Shown: positions 16,805 through 26,388, counted from the stretch's first letter. The stretch is 64,000 nucleotides of DNA from Proteobacteria bacterium ST_bin14 (GCA_002083655.1 MSXR01000006.1:303394-367393); one strand, 5' to 3'. The notes: a model not told the origin generated them from the sequence alone. A program made the numbers and translations.

Positions 16805-17599
16805 TCAGGCCGGTCCCGGCTCGGGACGAAGCCGGGCGATGGCCGCCAGCACGGGCGCGGCAAGCTCGGCGCGGCAGATCAGCAGATCGGGCAGCAGCGG
16901 TTCGGTGCAGTTATATACCAGCGGACTGCCATCAATGCGTGATGCATGAAATCCGGCCGCCAACGCCACGGCAGCGGGGGCGCAATTATCCCATTCATAC
17001 TGGCCACCATCGTGCAGATAGATATCGGCATCGCCCGCCACCACGGCCATCGCCTTTGCCCCGGCAGACCCCATCGGCACCAGATCGGCGCCGATTGCCG
17101 CTGCGACCGCGCGCGCAATTGCGGGCGTTCGGCTGCGGCTGACGACCATGCGCGGCCTTGCCGGCAGGGCAGCGGGGGCCAATGGCACATCGTCTGTCGC
17201 AAAAATGCTGTTGCAGGCGGGCAGGGCGACCGCGCCGACACAGGCCACGCCGTCCACCGCAAGCCCGATATGGACCGCCCAATCATCGCGCGCGGCGGCA
17301 TATTCGCGGGTGCCGTCCAGCGGATCGATGATCCACACGCGCCGGGCGGCGCAGCGTTTGCGGTCATCGTGCGATTCTTCGGACAGGATGAAATCATCCG
17401 GGCGCGCGGCGCGCAGCCGATCAATGATCAGCCGGTTGGCGTCTGCATCCCCGCGATCACCCAGCGCTGCGCCGTCGCCGGTCCAGGCGTGCCGAATTTC
17501 ATTCAGCAAAGCTCCCGCTTCCAGCGCAACAGCCCGGGCGAGCGCCGCATCGGCCAGGGTCGAAGCGTCGGGCGCGCGGCGGGAAACATCAGGGGTCAT
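16805..17599 (-). CDS. cysQ: 3'(2'),5'-bisphosphate nucleotidase CysQ
   Basis: A 264-residue inositol-monophosphatase-fold enzyme that hydrolyses PAP, the toxic by-product of PAPS reduction, to AMP. The metal-binding motifs are visible: LSEESHDD near residues 66-73, IDPLDGTREY near 89-98, and the distal YEWDNCAPAAVALAAG. It lies 9 bp downstream of cysNC, in line with its role after sulfate activation. Members can also act on inositol phosphates, but the operon supports CysQ. Confidence 0.93.
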   Translation of the reverse strand: MTPDVSRRAPDASTLADAALARAVALEAGALLNEIRHAWTGDGAALGDRGDADANRLIIDRLRAARPDDFILSEESHDDRKRCAARRVWIIDPLDGTREYAAARDDWAVHIGLAVDGVACVGAVALPACNSIFATDDVPLAPAALPARPRMVVSRSRTPAIARAVAAAIGADLVPMGSAGAKAMAVVAGDADIYLHDGGQYEWDNCAPAAVALAAGFHASRIDGSPLVYNCTEPLLPDLLICRAELAAPVLAAIARLRPEPGPA

Positions 17600-17608
17600 T
17601 ACCCGCGC

Positions 17609-19558
17609 TTACAGCATTGGTGACCAGATGCCGATAATCTGTTCGACGATCAGGTCAGCGGCCTGCTCGGCCGTTATCTTCGTCGTATCGATATGGCATT
17701 CGGGCCTGGCGGGCGGCTCATACGGGCTGGAAATGCCGGTGAAGTTCGCAATTTCACCCGCTCGGGCACGGCGATACAGGCCCTTGACGTCGCGCGCCTC
17801 CGCCACTTCAATCGGCGTATCGACGAAAATCTCGATAAACTCCCCTTCAGGCACCATCGCCCGAACCATATCCCGCTCTGCCCGGAAGGGAGAAATAAAC
17901 GCCGTCAGCACAATCAGCCCGGCATCCGTCATCAGCTTGGCGACTTCACCCACACGGCGGATGTTTTCAACCCGGTCGGCATCGCTAAATCCCAGATCCC
18001 GGTTCAGGCCGTGGCGGACATTGTCGCCATCAAGCAGGAAGGTATGCTTGCCCAGCGCGTGCAGCTTTTGTTCGACAATGTTGGCGATGGTTGATTTGCC
18101 TGATCCCGACAGACCGGTGAACCATAATATGCGCGGTTGCTGGCGCATTTGGATGGCATGGGCTTCGCGACTTATCTCAATGGCTTGCCAGTGGATATTG
18201 TCAGCACGACGCAGCGCTTGCCGGATCATCCCGGCTGCCACCGTCGCGTTGGTGGTGCGGTCAATCAGAATGAACCCGCCCAGCTCGGCGCTGGTTGCAT
18301 AGGGTTCAAACACGATGGCACGATCGGTGTGGATGTCGGCGATGCCGATATCGTTCAGCGCCAGCGTGGGTGCTGCCAGCCGGGCCATGGTGTTAACGTC
18401 AACCCGGTGGTCCGGCGCACGCACGGTGGCGCTGACGGTCTGGCTGCCGATTTTCAGCAGATAAGCGCGGCCCGGCTCCAGTGGCGTATCGTCCATCCAC
18501 ACAATGGATGCCGAAAATTGATCCGCAACTTCAGGAGTATTTTCCGCCAGCGCAATCACGTCGCCGCGTGAGCAATCGACTTCATCGGCCAGGGTCAAGG
18601 TTACCGATTGGCCTGCCACGGCGACATCCAGATCGGCGTCCATTGTGACGATGCGGGCAATCGTGCTCAGCCGACCTGATGGCAAAATCCGCACCCGGTC
18701 CCCCGGCCGCGCCTGTCCGCTTGCGATCAGCCCGGCGAACCCGCGAAAATCGAGGTTGGGGCGATTCACCCATTGCACCGGCATGCGGAAGGACTGCCTC
18801 GCAGCGCTGTCCGTCGACACATCAACCGCTTCGAGATGCTCGATCAGGCACGGCCCGGTGTACCAGGGCATCGCTGCTGATCGGGTCGCGACATTATCGC
18901 CCTTGAAGCCGGAAAGCGGGATCGCGGTGAACGCGCCGATCCCAATCGAATCGGCAAATTGCCGGTAATCGGCGACAATCGCGTCAAACCGGGCCTGATC
19001 ATAATCGACCAGATCCATTTTGTTCACCGCCAGCACGATGTGCCGAATGCCGATTAACTGGGTAAGGTAGCTGTGCCGCCGGGTTTGCGTGAGCACACCC
19101 TTGCGCGCGTCAATCAAGATCACGGCTAGATCGGCGGTCGATGCGCCTGTCACCATATTGCGGGTATATTGTTCGTGCCCCGGCGTGTCGGCGACGATGA
19201 ACTTGCGTTTTTCGGTCGCAAAGAACCGGTAGGCGACGTCGATGGTAATGCCCTGTTCGCGCTCTGCGGCCAATCCGTCGACCAGCAGGGCGAAATCAAT
19301 CGCTTCACCCTGTGTGCCCGACCGGCGGCTATCGGCCTCCAGCGCGGCCAGCTGATCTTCAAAGATCATCTTTGAATCATAGAGCAACCGCCCGATCAGC
19401 GTGGATTTTCCGTCGTCCACCGATCCGCAGGTGATGAAGCGCAGCATCGATTTATGCCGGTGCAGCTGCAGATAGGCGTCGATATCCTCGGCGATCAGCG
19501 TATCAGCAGTATAGGCGGGGGTATAGGCCGGCGGGCAGGGGGCTGTGGGGGCGTGCAT
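17609..19558 (-). CDS. cysNC: Bifunctional sulfate adenylyltransferase subunit 1 / adenylylsulfate kinase (CysN-CysC fusion)
   Basis: A 649-residue fusion. The first 440 residues are the CysN GTPase, with GSVDDGKSTLIGRLLYDSK, DTPGHEQYTRNM and NKMDLV; GTP hydrolysis drives formation of APS from ATP and sulfate with CysD. The last 190 residues are APS kinase (CysC), with P-loop GLSGSGKSTIAN, making PAPS. The fusion is common in Alphaproteobacteria. Its start codon shares one base with the cysD stop. Together with cysD and cysQ it forms a sulfate-activation operon. Confidence 0.97.
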   Translation of the reverse strand: MHAPTAPCPPAYTPAYTADTLIAEDIDAYLQLHRHKSMLRFITCGSVDDGKSTLIGRLLYDSKMIFEDQLAALEADSRRSGTQGEAIDFALLVDGLAAEREQGITIDVAYRFFATEKRKFIVADTPGHEQYTRNMVTGASTADLAVILIDARKGVLTQTRRHSYLTQLIGIRHIVLAVNKMDLVDYDQARFDAIVADYRQFADSIGIGAFTAIPLSGFKGDNVATRSAAMPWYTGPCLIEHLEAVDVSTDSAARQSFRMPVQWVNRPNLDFRGFAGLIASGQARPGDRVRILPSGRLSTIARIVTMDADLDVAVAGQSVTLTLADEVDCSRGDVIALAENTPEVADQFSASIVWMDDTPLEPGRAYLLKIGSQTVSATVRAPDHRVDVNTMARLAAPTLALNDIGIADIHTDRAIVFEPYATSAELGGFILIDRTTNATVAAGMIRQALRRADNIHWQAIEISREAHAIQMRQQPRILWFTGLSGSGKSTIANIVEQKLHALGKHTFLLDGDNVRHGLNRDLGFSDADRVENIRRVGEVAKLMTDAGLIVLTAFISPFRAERDMVRAMVPEGEFIEIFVDTPIEVAEARDVKGLYRRARAGEIANFTGISSPYEPPARPECHIDTTKITAEQAADLIVEQIIGIWSPML

Positions 19559-20460
19559 CAGAAATACCCCTCCTGCTTTTTCTTCTCCATGCTCGCCGCC
19601 TGATCATGGTCGATCGCGCGCCCCTGCCGCTCGCTGGTGGTGGTCAGCAGCATTTCCTGGATGACCTGGTTCAGTGTCGTCGCCTCACTCTCCACCGCCC
19701 CTGACAAAGGGTAACAGCCAAGCGTGCGGAACCGGACGGATCGCTCAACCGGCACTTCGCCGGGGCGTAGCCGGAAGCGATCATCATCAACCATCAGTAG
19801 CATGCCGTCGCGCTCCACCGTGGGGCGCGGTGCGGCGAAATAAAGCGGTACAATTTCAATGTTTTCGATCTGGATATATTGCCAGATATCGAGCTCGGTC
19901 CAGTTTGAGATTGGGAAGGCGCGGATGCTTTCGCCCTTGTGCTTGCGGGCATTGTACAGCCGCCACAGTTCGGGCCGCTGGTTTTTCGGGTCCCAGCGCT
20001 GGTGCGCGGAACGGAAACTGAAAATCCGTTCCTTGGCGCGCGATTTTTCCTCATCGCGGCGCGCGCCGCCAAACGCCGCATCAAAGCCGTGCTGTTCCAG
20101 CGCCTGCTTCAGCCCCTCGGTCTTCCACATATCGGTATGGCGGCTGCCATGATCGAACGGATTAATGCCCAGCGCCTTGGCTTCGGGGTTCTGGTGGACG
20201 ATCAGCGACATGCCCGCTTGGGTCGCCGCACGCTCGCGCAGATCATACATGGCCCGGAACTTCCAGGTGGTATCGACGTGGAGCAGCGGGAAGGGCGGCG
20301 GTGCCGGGTAGAACGCCTTGCGCGCGAGATGCAGCATCACGGCAGAATCCTTGCCCACCGAATACAGCATTACCGGGTTGGTTGCCTCGGCAACAACCTC
20401 GCGCATGATGTGGATGCTCTCGGCCTCAAGCCGCTGCAAATGGGTGAGGGGGGCGTTCAT
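19558..20460 (-). CDS. cysD: Sulfate adenylyltransferase subunit 2
   Basis: About 300 residues. This is the PP-loop ATP pyrophosphatase subunit that, with CysN, adenylates sulfate to APS. The PP-loop is seen as MLYSVGKDSAVMLHLARKAF, followed by LHVDTTWKFRAMYDLR and the conserved GARRDEEKSRAKERIFS block. MNAPLTHLQRLEAES at 20460 matches the usual short N-terminus; in-frame starts at 20478 and 20499 are possible. It is the first gene of cysD-cysNC-cysQ. No cys-regulator site was recognised upstream. Confidence 0.96.
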   Translation of the reverse strand: MNAPLTHLQRLEAESIHIMREVVAEATNPVMLYSVGKDSAVMLHLARKAFYPAPPPFPLLHVDTTWKFRAMYDLRERAATQAGMSLIVHQNPEAKALGINPFDHGSRHTDMWKTEGLKQALEQHGFDAAFGGARRDEEKSRAKERIFSFRSAHQRWDPKNQRPELWRLYNARKHKGESIRAFPISNWTELDIWQYIQIENIEIVPLYFAAPRPTVERDGMLLMVDDDRFRLRPGEVPVERSVRFRTLGCYPLSGAVESEATTLNQVIQEMLLTTTSERQGRAIDHDQAASMEKKKQEGYF

Positions 20461-20526
20461 GCCCGTTGAAATAGTCATCCGCCGCGCCGCCGCCACCAAG
20501 CAAAAATTGCGGCGTCGAAAGCTGGA

Positions 20527-20745
20527 TCAATCCTCGGCTTGTCGATCAAGCGAATCAAGGATGCGCGCACCCGCCATAAAAACGGCAATCGGGCAGACGG
20601 AAAACAGTAACCAGCCACCAAAGCCGGGATATTGTTGCAGATAATGCACGCCGCGCTCAATCGCCCCGGTGCCAAGCCCGTAGATCACGAGAAAGGCCTC
20701 GAATTTGGTCTTGATGACGAACAACTGGCCAATCTTGTGCAGCAT
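20527..20745 (-). CDS. Small two-helix membrane protein, conserved hypothetical
   Basis: A 72-residue protein with two hydrophobic stretches (FEAFLVIYGLGTGAIERG and FGGWLLFSVCPIAVFMAGA) joined by a short YLQQYPG loop, and a charged C-terminus. The pattern resembles a small membrane protein of sphingomonads with no known function. ATG 20745 is chosen because homology-like content begins there; an extended start at 20820 would run into the astB end. It lies 58 bp after astB and 66 bp before cysD on the same strand. Confidence 0.68.
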   Translation of the reverse strand: MLHKIGQLFVIKTKFEAFLVIYGLGTGAIERGVHYLQQYPGFGGWLLFSVCPIAVFMAGARILDSLDRQAED

Positions 20746-20803
20746 GGCCTTTGTTAAGCAAGCGCCGGGCCAATCCCGGAAATGCGCCAATCCACATTTA
20801 CAC

Positions 20804-22081
20804 TTATGGTAAATTGTCAATTAACCCGACAGCTTCGGCGGCGGTAAGGCCGATCACCGGCATCAATGCGGCATATGCCTGTTCGATCTGGGTGATCAAT
20901 GCTGGGTTGCCGATATCGGCAGGGGCAATCGCTTCGGGCCAATGCGCCTCCACGACCGCGGCGATCTGATCAAGGCGCGCGTCGTTCACCAGAAAGCGCG
21001 GGTCGATGGTTGCAGGATCAGCCACCACGCGCAGCCGCAGGCACGCCGGGCCGCCGCCATTGGCCATCGATTCGCGCACATTCACCACCTCAAGTCGGCG
21101 GATCGGGCCATTTCCGGCGATCATCGCCTGCAACCAAGCCCAGACACGCGCATTCGCCCGTGCTTCCTCGGGCAGAATCAGCGCCATGGCGCCACCGGGC
21201 AGCGTCACCAACTGGGCGTTGAACAGATAGGATGTGATCGCATCATCCAGGCTGACCGCACTGGCGGGCACTTCCACAATCTGCGCGGTCGGCATGCGCT
21301 CCTGCAGCGCGGCATAAAAGCCCGCCTTGTCGGCAAAGGCCTGTTCATGCGCGAACAGCACCGGCCCGTTCGCCACGGCGACAACATCGTTATGGAACGC
21401 GCCAGCCGCAATCGCGTCTTCTGATTGCTCAACAAACAGGGTGCGCGCCGGATCCAGCCGGTGGCCGCGCGCGACCGACTCACTCGCCTCAATTCGCTGG
21501 CGCGCCGGAAAACTGCCACCGGACACGCCGTAGACGAATATCTCGATGCCGGGCGCATCATGGTGATCGGCCATGCGCATATGGTTCGCCGCCCCCTCAT
21601 CGCCGAACGGTGCGGGGACGGGGGCGTGGACCGCAAAGGCCGGGTTGGCAAAAATCAGTCGCAATTGCGCCAGCGTGCCCGGCCATTCGTGGCTGCGGTG
21701 CGGCATCGTTATCAGATTGGCGACCGTCAGGTGGCAGCGCCCGTCGGCAGCATCAGTTGCTGGTGAAACCGTCGCGGCGTTCGCGGCCCACATCGCCGAC
21801 GCCGACAGCGCCTGCGCCTTCATCGGCAGCGGGGCGGCGGCGTAATCGGTGTTCAGCGCCTGCAGCCAGCGGTGATCGGGCCGACGATGCGGCAGCAATA
21901 TGCCCTGCGCCAGCCCCAGCGCCAGATTGGCGCGCATTTTGGCAATGCCCTGCAGCGCGGCGGCGCGCGGGCGCGATGTGGCACCCGCATTGCGTGTCGC
22001 GGCCAAATTGCCGTGGCTTAGTCCGGCATAGTTATGGCTGGGGCCAATCAGCCCGTCAAAATTAATCTCCACCATTGCCAT
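20804..22081 (-). CDS. astB: N-succinylarginine dihydrolase
   Basis: A 425-residue enzyme of the arginine succinyltransferase (AST) pathway, hydrolysing N-succinylarginine to N-succinylornithine, CO2 and two ammonia. It begins with the family signature EINFDGLIGPSHNYAGLS and has GGGPACLRLRV, which carries the catalytic cysteine of the amidinotransferase-like fold, and LFVEQSEDAI and FHNDVVAVAN blocks. ATG 22081 overlaps the last base of the astA stop (TGATG), so an in-frame start at 22096 is less likely. Translationally coupled to astA. Confidence 0.96.
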   Translation of the reverse strand: MAMVEINFDGLIGPSHNYAGLSHGNLAATRNAGATSRPRAAALQGIAKMRANLALGLAQGILLPHRRPDHRWLQALNTDYAAAPLPMKAQALSASAMWAANAATVSPATDAADGRCHLTVANLITMPHRSHEWPGTLAQLRLIFANPAFAVHAPVPAPFGDEGAANHMRMADHHDAPGIEIFVYGVSGGSFPARQRIEASESVARGHRLDPARTLFVEQSEDAIAAGAFHNDVVAVANGPVLFAHEQAFADKAGFYAALQERMPTAQIVEVPASAVSLDDAITSYLFNAQLVTLPGGAMALILPEEARANARVWAWLQAMIAGNGPIRRLEVVNVRESMANGGGPACLRLRVVADPATIDPRFLVNDARLDQIAAVVEAHWPEAIAPADIGNPALITQIEQAYAALMPVIGLTAAEAVGLIDNLP

Positions 22082-23094
22082 CACCGTGCCACCCATCGGA
22101 TTGCTGCCCCCGCGCCAATATCCAGCGTTGCCGCTGTGCCCGGGTCGATTGTCAGTGCCGCGCTGTCGCCGCCCGCACGGCCAAAGCAGCAGCGAAAATC
22201 GCTCATGGTGCCAGTTGCGATCAGGGCCGGTTCCCCGGTGATGTCGCCAACCGCCGCGACAATGCCGGGCTGCGCATCACGTATTGAGCGGACCTGATCG
22301 GTCTTGGCCGTCATCGTCGGCCCGCCGTCAAAAATGTCGACATAGTTTTCGAACGCAAACCCTTCATTCTCCAACATCCGCATCGCCGCCCGGCCAGATG
22401 GATGCGGCAGGCCAATCGCCGCGCGCGCGGTTTCTGATAGCATGGCGGTGTACACCGGGTGTTTGGGGAACAGATCAGCGATAAACTGGTGGCCGTGCGT
22501 TGCGTTGAAATAATCGGCGTCCTGGAAATTCATCCCAAAAAACCGCCCCGCGACCCCGTCCCAGAATGGCGATCCGCCCGCTTCGTCAATAATCCCGCGC
22601 AATTCGGCCAGAATGCGATCGGCAAAGCGCGCGCGGTGCATCGCGATGAATAAATAGCGGCTGCGCGCGAGCAACAGGCCCAGCCCGCCCGCGCGCTCGC
22701 CGGGGTGCAGGAACAGCCCGCCAACCTCACACGCGCCCTCAAGATCCGTCGTTAACGCTAGCATATCGGCACGAAATGTGCGGCCCAGTTCCTTGCTGTG
22801 CTGGGTCAGCGCGCCAATACGATAGCTGTAGAACGGATATTTCTGGCCCACTTTGGCGAATATCTGGCAGGTGCCGCGCACCTCCCCCGTGGCGACATTC
22901 TCCAGCACCAGCAGGAACAGCTCATCCTCAATCCCGCCATCGGTGCGGGCATAGGCGGCATCGCTGCGATCAAGCTTGGCGCGTAAAGCCGTGCGATCAG
23001 GCGGCAAATTGGTGAACCCGCCGCCGGTGAGTTTGGCCATTTCGTACAGCGATTGCAGGTCTTTGCCGCGCGCGGCCCGGATTCGAAACGTCAC
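22081..23094 (-). CDS. astA: Arginine N-succinyltransferase
   Basis: A 337-residue acyltransferase (GNAT-like fold) that succinylates arginine with succinyl-CoA in the first AST step. Signature blocks are GGGFTNLPPDR near residue 25, VGGLFLHPGERAGGLGLLLARSRYLF near residue 125, and DADYFNATHGHQFIADLFPKHP near residue 215. Its start overlaps the upstream M20 hydrolase by 4 bp and its stop overlaps astB by one base. astC, astD and a classical astE are not in the window. Confidence 0.96.
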   Translation of the reverse strand: MTFRIRAARGKDLQSLYEMAKLTGGGFTNLPPDRTALRAKLDRSDAAYARTDGGIEDELFLLVLENVATGEVRGTCQIFAKVGQKYPFYSYRIGALTQHSKELGRTFRADMLALTTDLEGACEVGGLFLHPGERAGGLGLLLARSRYLFIAMHRARFADRILAELRGIIDEAGGSPFWDGVAGRFFGMNFQDADYFNATHGHQFIADLFPKHPVYTAMLSETARAAIGLPHPSGRAAMRMLENEGFAFENYVDIFDGGPTMTAKTDQVRSIRDAQPGIVAAVGDITGEPALIATGTMSDFRCCFGRAGGDSAALTIDPGTAATLDIGAGAAIRWVAR

Positions 23095-24299
23095 AAATGC
23101 CCCCGTTCGGCGATGCGCAAGATGGTAAGCGCGGACAGCGCGGCGCGCTCCGCCAGGCTGTCGACCAGCAAAAATTCGTCCGACGAATGGATCGCACCGC
23201 CACGCGCGCCCATCGTATCAACAACGGGCACGCCGCAGGCCGCAATATTGTTGCCGTCACACACCCCGCCCGTCGCGCGCCAGGCAATGTCCAGCCCCAG
23301 ATCAGCGCCGGCCGCCTTTACCAGCGCGAACAGCTTGGCCGCGCCGGGATCAATCGGTTTGGGCGGGCGATTAAAGCCGCCATGAACGGTGATGTTGACG
23401 TCATGACGCTGTGCCACCGCAGCTACAACCGCATCGATATGTGCCTTGGCGCGATTAATCTCGTCGAGCGAGGCGGGGCGGAAGTTCACGCGAAGAATGG
23501 CCAGATCGGGCACGACATTGTTCGGCCCGCCACCATCGATCCGCGCCGGGTTCACCGACAGGGTCGGGCTGCGCGCGGTGGTGAGCATCACCGCCATGTC
23601 TGCTGCTGCGACCAGCGCGTTGCGGCCATCATCGGGGTTGCGCCCGGCATGCGCGCTGCGCCCGCGCACGACGATCGAGAAATTCCCTGTCCCCCCGCGC
23701 GCCCCCGCCAGCGTGCCATCAGGCAGAGCGGGTTCATAGGTGAGTGCGGCGATCTTTCCCTGCGCTGCCTGCGCGATCAGCGGGGCGGAGGAGAGCGATC
23801 CCGTTTCCTCATCCGAATTGATCAGCACATCATAGCCGATCCGGCTGGCCAGCGGGCAATCTTCCAGCGCGGTCAGCGCGGCGAGCATCAGCGCCAGTCC
23901 GCTTTTCATATCGGCAACACCGGGGCCGTTGATCGTCCCGTCAGGGCGGTGGACCAGCGTCTGGAAGGGATGGTCGACGGGAAACACCGTGTCCATATGC
24001 CCGGTCAGCAAAATGCGCACGGCCGCGTCGGGCCGAACGCATAGCTGCAAATGCTGGCCATGATCGAGCAGGTGAACCGCGCCATCATTGGTCACCGCCT
24101 CCACCGCAGGTGCGTCGACCAGCGTCAGATCACCCGGCAGGGCCGAAAAAGCATCTGCCAATTCGCCCGCCATCGCGGCCAACCCTGCCAGATTGCGTGT
24201 GCCCGAATTAATCGCCGCCCAGCGCTCAACCTGCGCGAGCATCGGCTGATCGGCAGCGACATCAATCAGGCGGCGTTCGACGGGGGACAGCGAAATCAT
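23091..24299 (-). CDS. M20-family metallohydrolase in the arginine (ast) operon
   Basis: About 402 residues of the M20/CPG2/DapE class, binuclear zinc amidohydrolases. Visible motifs: LLTGHMDTVFP (metal His and Asp), GPGVADMKSGLALMLAAL (bridging Asp), INSDEETGSLSS (catalytic Glu and ligand) and RGRSAHAGRNPDDG of the dimerisation domain. It is coupled to astA by a 4-bp overlap, so it probably acts on an arginine-pathway intermediate. Inference: it may release succinate from N-succinylglutamate, as its relative DapE does from succinyl-diaminopimelate, replacing M14-type AstE. Start at 24299 (AGG nearby) is preferred over 24383. Confidence 0.85.
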   Translation of the reverse strand: MISLSPVERRLIDVAADQPMLAQVERWAAINSGTRNLAGLAAMAGELADAFSALPGDLTLVDAPAVEAVTNDGAVHLLDHGQHLQLCVRPDAAVRILLTGHMDTVFPVDHPFQTLVHRPDGTINGPGVADMKSGLALMLAALTALEDCPLASRIGYDVLINSDEETGSLSSAPLIAQAAQGKIAALTYEPALPDGTLAGARGGTGNFSIVVRGRSAHAGRNPDDGRNALVAAADMAVMLTTARSPTLSVNPARIDGGGPNNVVPDLAILRVNFRPASLDEINRAKAHIDAVVAAVAQRHDVNITVHGGFNRPPKPIDPGAAKLFALVKAAGADLGLDIAWRATGGVCDGNNIAACGVPVVDTMGARGGAIHSSDEFLLVDSLAERAALSALTILRIAERGHL

Positions 24300-24409
24300 G
24301 CGCCCTGATAGCGGCTTGGATGGACTTGCTCCACCCATTTGCTGTCGCGGCACCCGCTTGACCGGTCCGGGGGCGGGCGGCAAGGCGTCACTTCACCCAC
24401 CGCGACAGG

Positions 24410-24892
24410 ATGACCACCCGCATCATGGCCTATGACATCGCCAAGTTTCTGCACATTACCGGCATCGTCATGCTGATGGGGAACATTACCGCCACGGCAT
24501 TCTGGAAAGTATTTGCTGATCGCACCGGTGACGCGCGGATCATTGGGTTTGCGCAGCGGCTGGTGACGATCACCGATTGGAGCCTGACCTTTTGGGGAAT
24601 CGTGCTGACGATTGGCGGCGGATATGGTGCCGCGTGGATTGCCGGCATCAACCCGTTTGGTTCGGCGTGGCTGGTGTGGAGCCAGGTGATGTTTGTGATT
24701 GCCGGGATGATCTGGCTGGTGATTCTGGTGCCCATACAGGTGCGGCAGGCGCGCGTGGCCAAGGGCTTTGCAAATGGTGGCGAGATACCGGAGAGTTATC
24801 GCCGCGACAGCCTGAACTGGATCATCTGGGGGTTGATCGGCACCGTGCCGCTGGTCGCCGCCGTGTGGCTGATGGTCGCCAAGCCCTATTAA
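24410..24892 (+). CDS. DUF2269-like integral membrane protein
   Basis: A 160-residue protein with four hydrophobic helices (about 12-30, 52-72, 85-107 and 136-156). The N-terminal AKFLHITGIVMLMGN is typical of the DUF2269 group of predicted membrane proteins, function unknown. The start may be ATG 24410 or ATG 24425 (MAYDIAKFLH); neither has a convincing ribosome-binding site. It is divergent from the M20 hydrolase and converges on rppH, with the two stop codons overlapping by 4 bp. Confidence 0.8.
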   Translation: MTTRIMAYDIAKFLHITGIVMLMGNITATAFWKVFADRTGDARIIGFAQRLVTITDWSLTFWGIVLTIGGGYGAAWIAGINPFGSAWLVWSQVMFVIAGMIWLVILVPIQVRQARVAKGFANGGEIPESYRRDSLNWIIWGLIGTVPLVAAVWLMVAKPY

Positions 24893-25359
24893 GGCAGATG
24901 CGCCGATAGCGCGGCAAAGACATCCTCGTACAGTTTGCGCTTAAACGGCACCGCCAGCGCGATCACTTCCGCCGGGGTGGCCCAGCGCCAGGCGCGGAAT
25001 TCCTGATGGGCAGTGGCGATGTTCACATCGGCATCGCTGCCCGTGAAGCGGTACAGGAACCAGCGCTGCCGCTGACCGCGCCATTTGCCCTTCCACACCT
25101 TGCCGATCAGCTCATCGGGCAGGTCGTAGAAATATTCGCCCGGTGCCTCTGCAATCAGCGTGACGTGGGCGGGCGCAATGCCCGTTTCCTCGCCCAGTTC
25201 GCGCAGCGCGGCGGCCTGCGCGTCCTCGCCATCATCGATGCCGCCCTGGGGTAGCTGCCAGGCCTCTGCCGTGCTGTCGATCCGTTGCCCGACAAAGATC
25301 AGCCCGGCTTCGTTGATAATCATGATCCCCGCGCACGGGCGATAGGCCAGGTCGCTCAC
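24889..25359 (-). CDS. rppH: RNA pyrophosphohydrolase (Nudix)
   Basis: A 156-residue Nudix hydrolase that removes pyrophosphate from 5'-triphosphorylated mRNA and so starts decay. The Nudix box is complete: GGIDDGEDAQAAALRELGEETG at about residues 40-61, fitting GX5EX7REUXEEXGU. It is preceded by YRPCAGIMIINEAGLIFVGQR and by WQLPQGG, both typical of RppH. It starts with GTG, overlapping the esterase stop by 4 bp (GTGA), so it is translationally coupled to that gene. Confidence 0.94.
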   Translation of the reverse strand: MSDLAYRPCAGIMIINEAGLIFVGQRIDSTAEAWQLPQGGIDDGEDAQAAALRELGEETGIAPAHVTLIAEAPGEYFYDLPDELIGKVWKGKWRGQRQRWFLYRFTGSDADVNIATAHQEFRAWRWATPAEVIALAVPFKRKLYEDVFAALSAHLP

Positions 25360-26312
25360 GCCTGCGCCGCCACTGCCTCGGCAATAATGCCCTTCAGCAC
25401 GCCCAGCGCGCCGTTCACTTCGATCTGTGCCGACGGGATTGCCTTTCGCAGCGTCACAAAGCCGTGGATGTTGCCAATTGCCTCGCGGTACGCGGTTGGT
25501 ACGCCCGCCGTGATCAGCGCGGCGGCATAGGCGCGGCCCTGATCGCGCAACGGATCAAGCCCGGCAGTGATGACAAGCGTTGGCGGCATATCGCGGTGGT
25601 TGGCGTGCAGCGGCGCGCCGCGCCAGTCGCCCGGCGTTGCGGCATAGGCTTCATCAAACCACTTCATCCCGTCCTTGGTCAGCAACCGGCCCTCGCCAAA
25701 CAGCTCATAGGAACCGTGCGCATCGGCGCGGTCGACGGTGGGGTAAATTGGGAATTGCGCGATGACAGGCACGGCGGCAGGCGCATCGCGCAGCGCCATG
25801 GCGGTGACGATTGTCAAATTGCCGCCAGCGCTGTCGCCGGAAAGCACCAGCCCCGTCACCGTCAGTCCCAGTTCAGCCGGGCTGCCCGCCAGCCAACGCG
25901 TCGCTGCCTCGCAATCATCGGTCGCCGCTGGAAAGGGGTGTTCGGGGGCCAGCCGATAATCAACGGCGATCACCGGCAAATCGAGCTGACGGGCCATCTC
26001 CGCACAAATCCCGGCATGCGTATCAAGGTCGCCGATCACAAAGCCGCCGCCGTGAAAGAATATCAGCGCCGGGCCAGCCGCCCGATCAGCGCGCGAATCG
26101 AACAGCCGCAGGGGGATTGGCCCCGCTGCCCCGGGGGCTGACAAATCCCGCATCACCGCCAGCTCGCCAATCGGCAGGTCGGCAACATCCTTGCTGGCGA
26201 CATACATTGCCCGCGCCAACGCAGGCGGTTGTTCATGCGTCTTGGGGCCGGGCAGGGCGTTCAGAAAGGCAAGGAACATGGCCACATCGGGGTTGGTATA
26301 ATGATCAGTCAT
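25356..26312 (-). CDS. Alpha/beta-hydrolase (HSL/Aes-type esterase)
   Basis: A 318-residue carboxylesterase of the hormone-sensitive-lipase group. The oxyanion-hole motif HGGGFVIGDLDTH lies near residue 82, and the nucleophile elbow GDSAGGNL near residue 158. The C-terminal catalytic Asp and His are likely in TAGLDPLRDQG and GNIHGF. No signal peptide is seen, so it is cytoplasmic. The physiological ester is unknown. It is divergent from the HDAC-like gene and coupled to rppH downstream. Confidence 0.9.
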   Translation of the reverse strand: MTDHYTNPDVAMFLAFLNALPGPKTHEQPPALARAMYVASKDVADLPIGELAVMRDLSAPGAAGPIPLRLFDSRADRAAGPALIFFHGGGFVIGDLDTHAGICAEMARQLDLPVIAVDYRLAPEHPFPAATDDCEAATRWLAGSPAELGLTVTGLVLSGDSAGGNLTIVTAMALRDAPAAVPVIAQFPIYPTVDRADAHGSYELFGEGRLLTKDGMKWFDEAYAATPGDWRGAPLHANHRDMPPTLVITAGLDPLRDQGRAYAAALITAGVPTAYREAIGNIHGFVTLRKAIPSAQIEVNGALGVLKGIIAEAVAAQA

Positions 26313-26388
26313 GGCAGGCTCCTGGGCTTCGTACTTGTACTGGGTTCTTGTGCTGGCGCGCTCGCGCGTTGCGCCCTACCTAAGCGGC

